A DNA stretch of 64,000 nucleotides from Eulemur rufifrons (taxonomy: Eukaryota > Chordata > Mammalia > Primates > Lemuridae), in assembly GCF_041146395.1 (NCBI RefSeq), contig NC_090989.1:171337501-171401500 (forward strand), in the 5' to 3' direction. Made by a program: the position numbers and the translations under genes. Of the stretch, positions 59,780-64,000 are shown in pieces (within the stretch, counting starts at the first letter, position 1; each line of letters starts with the position of its first letter). The notes under the pieces were generated by a model. The model worked only from the letters and a program-made list of their open reading frames with translations, did no database searches and was not told where the DNA came from.

Positions 59780-60080
59780 ATCAATTCCAGCCAGGGCTGC
59801 GTTATGACTTCCAAGGGCCCTAGGCACTCGTACACTCATAAACCCTTTCCTTTATTAAAAAAAAAAATTAAAAATTATATTTAATGCTGCATTTGTATAA
59901 AGATAAATTTAATCCCAGAAGAATTCATTCATATACATCCATTATTATCATATTCATTTTCTTCTGATTTTAAAAGAAATTAAAATTAAAACATTTTCAT
60001 AAGCCCTTATAAGTGTCGTGGGTCCTAGGCATCGTGCCTGCTGTGCCTACTGGGAAAAGTCGGCCCTGGTTCCAGCGCTT
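59780..60080. repeat. DNA transposon with inverted ends, unnamed
   Basis: Left end CCAGGGCTGCGTTATGAC, right end TCGGCCCTGGTTCC, roughly inverted. Both sides carry CCTAGGCA. AT-rich middle. I know similar copies from mammals but not the name. Confidence 0.55.
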
Positions 60081-60119
60081 GAAAGAGAGGCTGGGAAAAG
60101 AGGAAGGTTTGGAAACATT

Positions 60120-60595
60120 GAGGTCAGGGGTCTCTAACCTGGATGAACTTGCATGAGAAAAAATATAGCTTAATTTTCAACAATCTCTAACTAAAATTTA
60201 ACATTTCCTTCCATTAGGACTGTAGGCAACAAACCATACCCGAATTGGCAGAACCCGCTACTGTGTCATCAGTAGAAATTACAGGTATTTTCAGATCACA
60301 TTACAGTTGTGGTGGATGTCTTGAAATAGAACTTTCCCTCATCACTTCTTCAAAATTATGGTGCTTATTAGACTGGCTGCTAGATCATGCTATATGATGT
60401 GTTACTAAAGAAGCCCATATATTATGACATCATGATTTTTACATTTAAATACTGTGTTTTAAAATAAGTTTTTCTTTTATAATTTTATGTATGTTGTTTT
60501 ATGCATTTCAAAATCTTATGGTGAGAAGGGGTTCTTGGGCTTCAGCATACAGCCAAAAGGCCCACATGCAAGACACAATGCAGAACCCCACACTA
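60120..60595. repeat. hAT-like interspersed repeat, unnamed
   Basis: GGTCTCTAACCTGGATGAAC at the left and GAGAAGGGGTTCTTGGGCTT at the right; the middle (CTACTGTGTCATCAGTAGAA) is AT-rich. Confidence 0.45.
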
Positions 60596-60599
60596 AGTG

Positions 60600-60965
60600 T
60601 CTAGAGTTCATGAATGGGGTCCTTCCCTCAGCTTCCTCCCTTTACTCGGCTCTGCCTGCCTGGTTGAGAAGCCTAGGATAGGGTTAAAGAATTGCTGGTA
60701 GAGGATAAAGTCACACCCCAGGTGTGCAGCCTAATAAGGTGTTAATTGGGAACCAGGTGAGCAGGGAGTGGAAGCCCAGACAGGTCGCAATGGGTGTTTT
60801 CTTCTTGTGGCTTGGTTGTTGTCAGAACGGCATCAACCCCCTCCTGGGTGGAAACAGGCTGAGTGCCTCCCTCTGCAACGCCCTGTTGCAGAAAATTCCA
60901 CTGCTGTGGTCCTAGGGTAGGCCCAGAATTTCAGTTTAATATGTCTCATTTACTTAAACTTGTTC
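60600..60965. other. Unassigned stretch
   Basis: No gene or repeat recognised. Confidence 0.4.
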
Positions 60966-60969
60966 TTAA

Positions 60970-61190
60970 CCCTCAATGAGCACTTCCTGTGTGCCATGCA
61001 GTTTGCTAAGGGCTTTTCATGCATTATCTCATTCAGGCCTCACAACAACTCCATGGGGAAGGTCTCTTATGGTTTCTATTTTGATATATGAGGCAATAAA
61101 GGGAGGCCCCATAGAATGAGTAATTTGTCTAAATCTACATAGGCGGTAAGTGGTGGGTTGGGATCTGAACTTGGTCTCATTCTTCCAAAA
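60970..61190 (-). repeat. MIR SINE
   Basis: TGAGCACTTCCTGTGTGCCA, CATTATCTCATTCAGGCCTC, CATAGGCGGTAAGTGGTGGG. Confidence 0.82.
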
Positions 61191-61239
61191 GTCTCTGCCC
61201 CTTGAACTTTTGGTTTGCTTGTTGTTTTGTTTTTATTCA

Positions 61240-61550
61240 ACAGAACTTTTTTCCTCCCTTTTCCTTTTCGTTGACATGTAATAATTTTACATACTCATGG
61301 CATACAGAGTGATTTTGATATGTGTATGCACTGTGTAATGATCAAGTCAGGGTGATTAGCATATCCATCCCCTTAAACATTTTCCATTTCTTTGTGTTGT
61401 GAACCTTCAAAATCCTCTCTTCTAGCTCTTTGAAAATACACAATAAATTATAGTTACCATATTCACTCTATAGTGCTGCAGAACACTGGAACTCATTCCT
61501 TCTATCTAGCTGTAATTTTGCATCTGTTAATCAACCTCTCAACAAAACTT
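61240..61550 (-). mobile_element. L1 3' UTR, antisense
   Basis: CTCATGGCATACAGAGTGAT, GTGTAATGATCAAGTCAGGG, CATCCCCTTAAACATTTTCC, TGTTAATCAACCTCTCAACA. Same L1 lineage as the 38 kb insertion, but only the UTR. Confidence 0.88.
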
Positions 61551-61754
61551 TCTTAATTTTAAGGTTCTAGCACATCTCAGACACGTCGGCCAATAGGCAG
61601 TGAGCACAGATGCAGATTATGAGGAAGAGGCCCAAGATAAGATAAAATGTGATGACACAAAGATGGTGGGGTCTTTCTTAGAATTTTAAGCCTTCTGGAG
61701 CGGAAGGTGGCCTTGCTCTGTGACAATCACAGAGGCTGACCCTAGACAGGTCGG

Positions 61755-61756
<2 letters not shown>

Positions 61757-61786
<30 letters not shown>
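61757..61786. repeat. (GT)n microsatellite
   Basis: Uninterrupted GT run. Confidence 0.97.
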
Positions 61787-61787
<1 letters not shown>

Positions 61788-61789
61788 GT

Positions 61790-62425
61790 GGTGGAGTGCT
61801 GAGGCAAAGAGAAAAAACTATCCTCTTAACGTTATGGTAAATGTCATTCAACTTCTGCACACATATCTTTGAGTTTATAATTAAAAAGTTAAGGGAAAAA
61901 AGTCACCTTTCTGTTCCCTATAATGCCCTATTCAAGTTCAAGTCTTCCATTGCTGGAACTGGGAGAGAAGTACCTGGTTTTAATGTGGGACACTAGGTTG
62001 GGTTGGCGTGCCCAGCTCTCTATGCTGGGTCTGGGGTCAGCTTCTCTCCATCCTACCTTCAACCACCCAGCAAGGGCAATGCTCAGATGCAATGGCTCCA
62101 CAAGGCACCTACCCTTTGTAGCCCATCTGTTTATATCCCAAAGAAAGATTTGATGTTGCAAAACACTGAAATTTAGAGTAAGCGGAGCAAGGAACAATCC
62201 ATTCCTTGTTTTAAATCAAGTTGTCATAATCCAAAGGCAAGCTCCAACTTTAATAACAAACACCCAATGTTATGACATTTTACCTTTTCCAACTATTTAT
62301 GTAGGCACAAATATTGTGTTTAAATTTTAAACTATACAGTTAACATAAAACAGCCCACTTACTTAAATATAGTAAAAACAAAGCGAGTTATGCCAATTTT
62401 GTTTCCCTTTTAGGTCTCGTTCTTT
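61790..62425. other. Unassigned stretch
   Basis: Overlapping 76- and 89-codon frames on opposite strands at 61923-62197; neither has a domain. Confidence 0.4.
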
Positions 62426-62429
62426 AAAT

Positions 62430-62535
62430 AGATCATTCATTCAACAAATGTCTGCTGAATGCTCAGTGTCAGATACTGTGCTTGGCACAGTATATCCCAA
62501 AATGAACCAGAATTAGTCCCTGTGCTCTGAGCACC
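62430..62535 (-). repeat. L2 3' end, antisense
   Basis: CATTCATTCAACAAATGTCT, ATACTGTGCTTGGCACAGTA. Confidence 0.8.
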
Positions 62536-62539
62536 ATCG

Positions 62540-63540
62540 ACAAACCGTAAGAAAACAAATGAAGCCGCTCTTAAAATGACCTGTGCTTTTCCATCTGTAA
62601 CATCAAAAGAAGTATCAGAAACGATGTGCCTTCCCTCTTCATTCTCCACCAAGCCCTGTCCTCCCGAATCCAACTGTAATGAGACCTAAAAACTGCAGAG
62701 TCTCAAACATCATGAAAGCAAAGCCTAAATAACATTAGGAGTATGGTTTTTCCCGCAGTTTTATGAACTTGGGCTGTGAAACACAGAAATGAAAGTGGTA
62801 GAGAAAACAGTATTTCGCAGTCACTCAAAGAAAGATAAAGGGTGTGATGCGCTGGTCTTGGCATCCTGACTCTCCATTCCACAGTCAGACGGGAATTGGA
62901 TTTTAACAAGGAGTGGGGTTTGTGGTTTGGGAAACACAGCATTTTTACTGCCTTGGGTCATATTTGAAATATTTGTAGCCGTTTAAAATAGCGTCATGTT
63001 ATTTTTTCTCTTGTCTTCAAAACAAACCCAGCAAGCTTTTATAAGTCATAATAACAAGCATAAAATTGGGATATTGGAAAACCCATGGGCAGGGCTTTGG
63101 AACATCCATTCTCCCTCAGGACAAGTGTTTGGATTTGGGTGCAGAGGACTGTTAGCTTCTTGGGAGCCCACCTGACCTTGAATGACTTAGGGACCCTAAA
63201 GAAAGGGGGAAAGATTCCAGGGGCAACAGAGCTGGGATCTCCCACCAAACTGTTCGTCAGTGCAATGACAGAAGTATGCACAGGGGCTTTGGGACCTTCC
63301 TTTTAGCCAAGATGTCCTGTTTTTCACTCTGGATATTTCTTTGAAAGAAAAAATAATCCAGAGATTTATATTTATTTAAGTAACCAATTCCCAAAACCCA
63401 TTGCCTTGGAATTTTGTCCTGTGAGCCATGCTGTCTGGGGCCTATCCCTGCCAAAGGGCCTCAGGTGGGGCAAACACTGGAACAAAGATGTGAGCTGCCC
63501 TCAGATACAAGAAAATCCAGCTTTCTGCTTATTAGAAAAA
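62540..63540. other. Repeat-poor stretch
   Basis: About 1 kb without recognised repeat or gene. Confidence 0.45.
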
Positions 63541-63544
63541 TCAT

Positions 63545-63680
63545 TATGCTGGGCATGGTGGCTCGCACTAGAAATCCCAGCTACTCAGGAAGCTGAGGTG
63601 GGAGGATTGCTTGAGTCCAGGAGTTCAAGATCAGCCTGGACAACATAGCAAGACCTCATCTCTTAAAAAAAATTATTGGA
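63545..63680 (+). repeat. Free Alu monomer (FLAM-type)
   Basis: GCTGGGCATGGTGGCTCGCA, ATCCCAGCTACTCAGGAAGC, TTGCTTGAGTCCAGGAGTTC, ACAACATAGCAAGACCTCAT, then an A-tail. One arm only, close to the 7SL parent in its CAGCTACTCAGGAAGCTGAG box. Confidence 0.85.
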
Positions 63681-63699
63681 AAAATGAAGGGTAATGAGT

Positions 63700-64000
63700 C
63701 TTTGCCCAGAAGGAAATATATGTTAATATATATGTACGGAGTCATCACCACATCATAAACACTGTGATCAATGATGGATCACATATATGATGATTGCCCC
63801 GTAGGATTATAACACCATACTTTTACTGTACCTTTTCTATATTTAGGTAGGTTTAGATCCATTAGCACTTACCATCGTGTTACAGTTGCCTACATTTCAG
63901 TCCAGTAACATGCTGTACAGGTTTGTAGCCTAGGAGAGATAGGCTCTACCCTCTAGCCTAGGTGTGTAGGAGGCTATACCGTCTAGGTGTGTGTAAGTGT
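63700..64000. repeat. DNA-transposon-like repeat running off the end
   Basis: TTTTACTGTACCTTTTCTAT, ATGCTGTACAGGTTTGTAGC, TAGCCTAGGTGTGTAGGAGG, ATACCGTCTAGGTGTG belong to one common primate repeat, probably internally deleted near 63810. Family not named; continues past the window. Confidence 0.6.

Overview
The window is nuclear DNA from a primate, most likely a strepsirrhine (lemur group). Three Alu copies (2105-2443, 44158-44500, 53133-53467) share a linker insertion and a right-arm ending (GACGCCACGGCACTCACTC) that I know from lemur-type Alus, not monkey or ape ones. Nothing in it is prokaryotic. All repeat names below come from recalled consensus sequences, not from a database run; boundaries are good to about 10-30 bases unless a target-site duplication is quoted.
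I find no protein-coding gene I can defend. The open frames, at most 195 codons, lie on Alu, L1, L2 or MIR sequence, or on GC-rich DNA where stops are rare, and the longest ones lack an ATG start. The window therefore reads as intergenic or intronic DNA made of layered transposon insertions. From oldest to youngest these are: L2 and MIR; old L1M; hAT-Charlie elements (MER5A, MER3, MER1/Charlie3 and unnamed MITEs); MaLR LTRs (MLT1/MST-like); younger L1 3' ends; and 14 Alus plus one free Alu monomer.
Layout. 1-5.0 kb: a decayed L1 ORF2 region broken by three Alus, then an MLT1 LTR. 5.6-6.6 kb: a Charlie3 hAT element with a fossil transposase. 7-11.4 kb: Alus, MIRs and L1 3' ends. 11.5-31 kb: dense L2/MIR/MER with unassigned stretches, and an Alu carrying an exact 128-bp internal tandem duplication at 29.9-30.2 kb. 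31.13-31.99 kb: the one clear CpG island, with GC boxes and a YY1-like site. A possible splice donor lies inside it and a strong-looking acceptor about 0.75 kb downstream. This is the best candidate for a promoter or first exon. 33-39.6 kb: nested repeats, the clearest being an L1 inserted into an L2 with a 32-bp duplication. 40.3-42.0 and 48.7-50.2 kb are repeat-poor. 45.5-46.1 kb is GC-rich. 46-64 kb returns to MIR/L2/L1/Alu/LTR.
I see no previously undescribed system. The items most worth a second look are the CpG island, the duplicated Alu, the dated nested insertions and the repeat-poor stretches.
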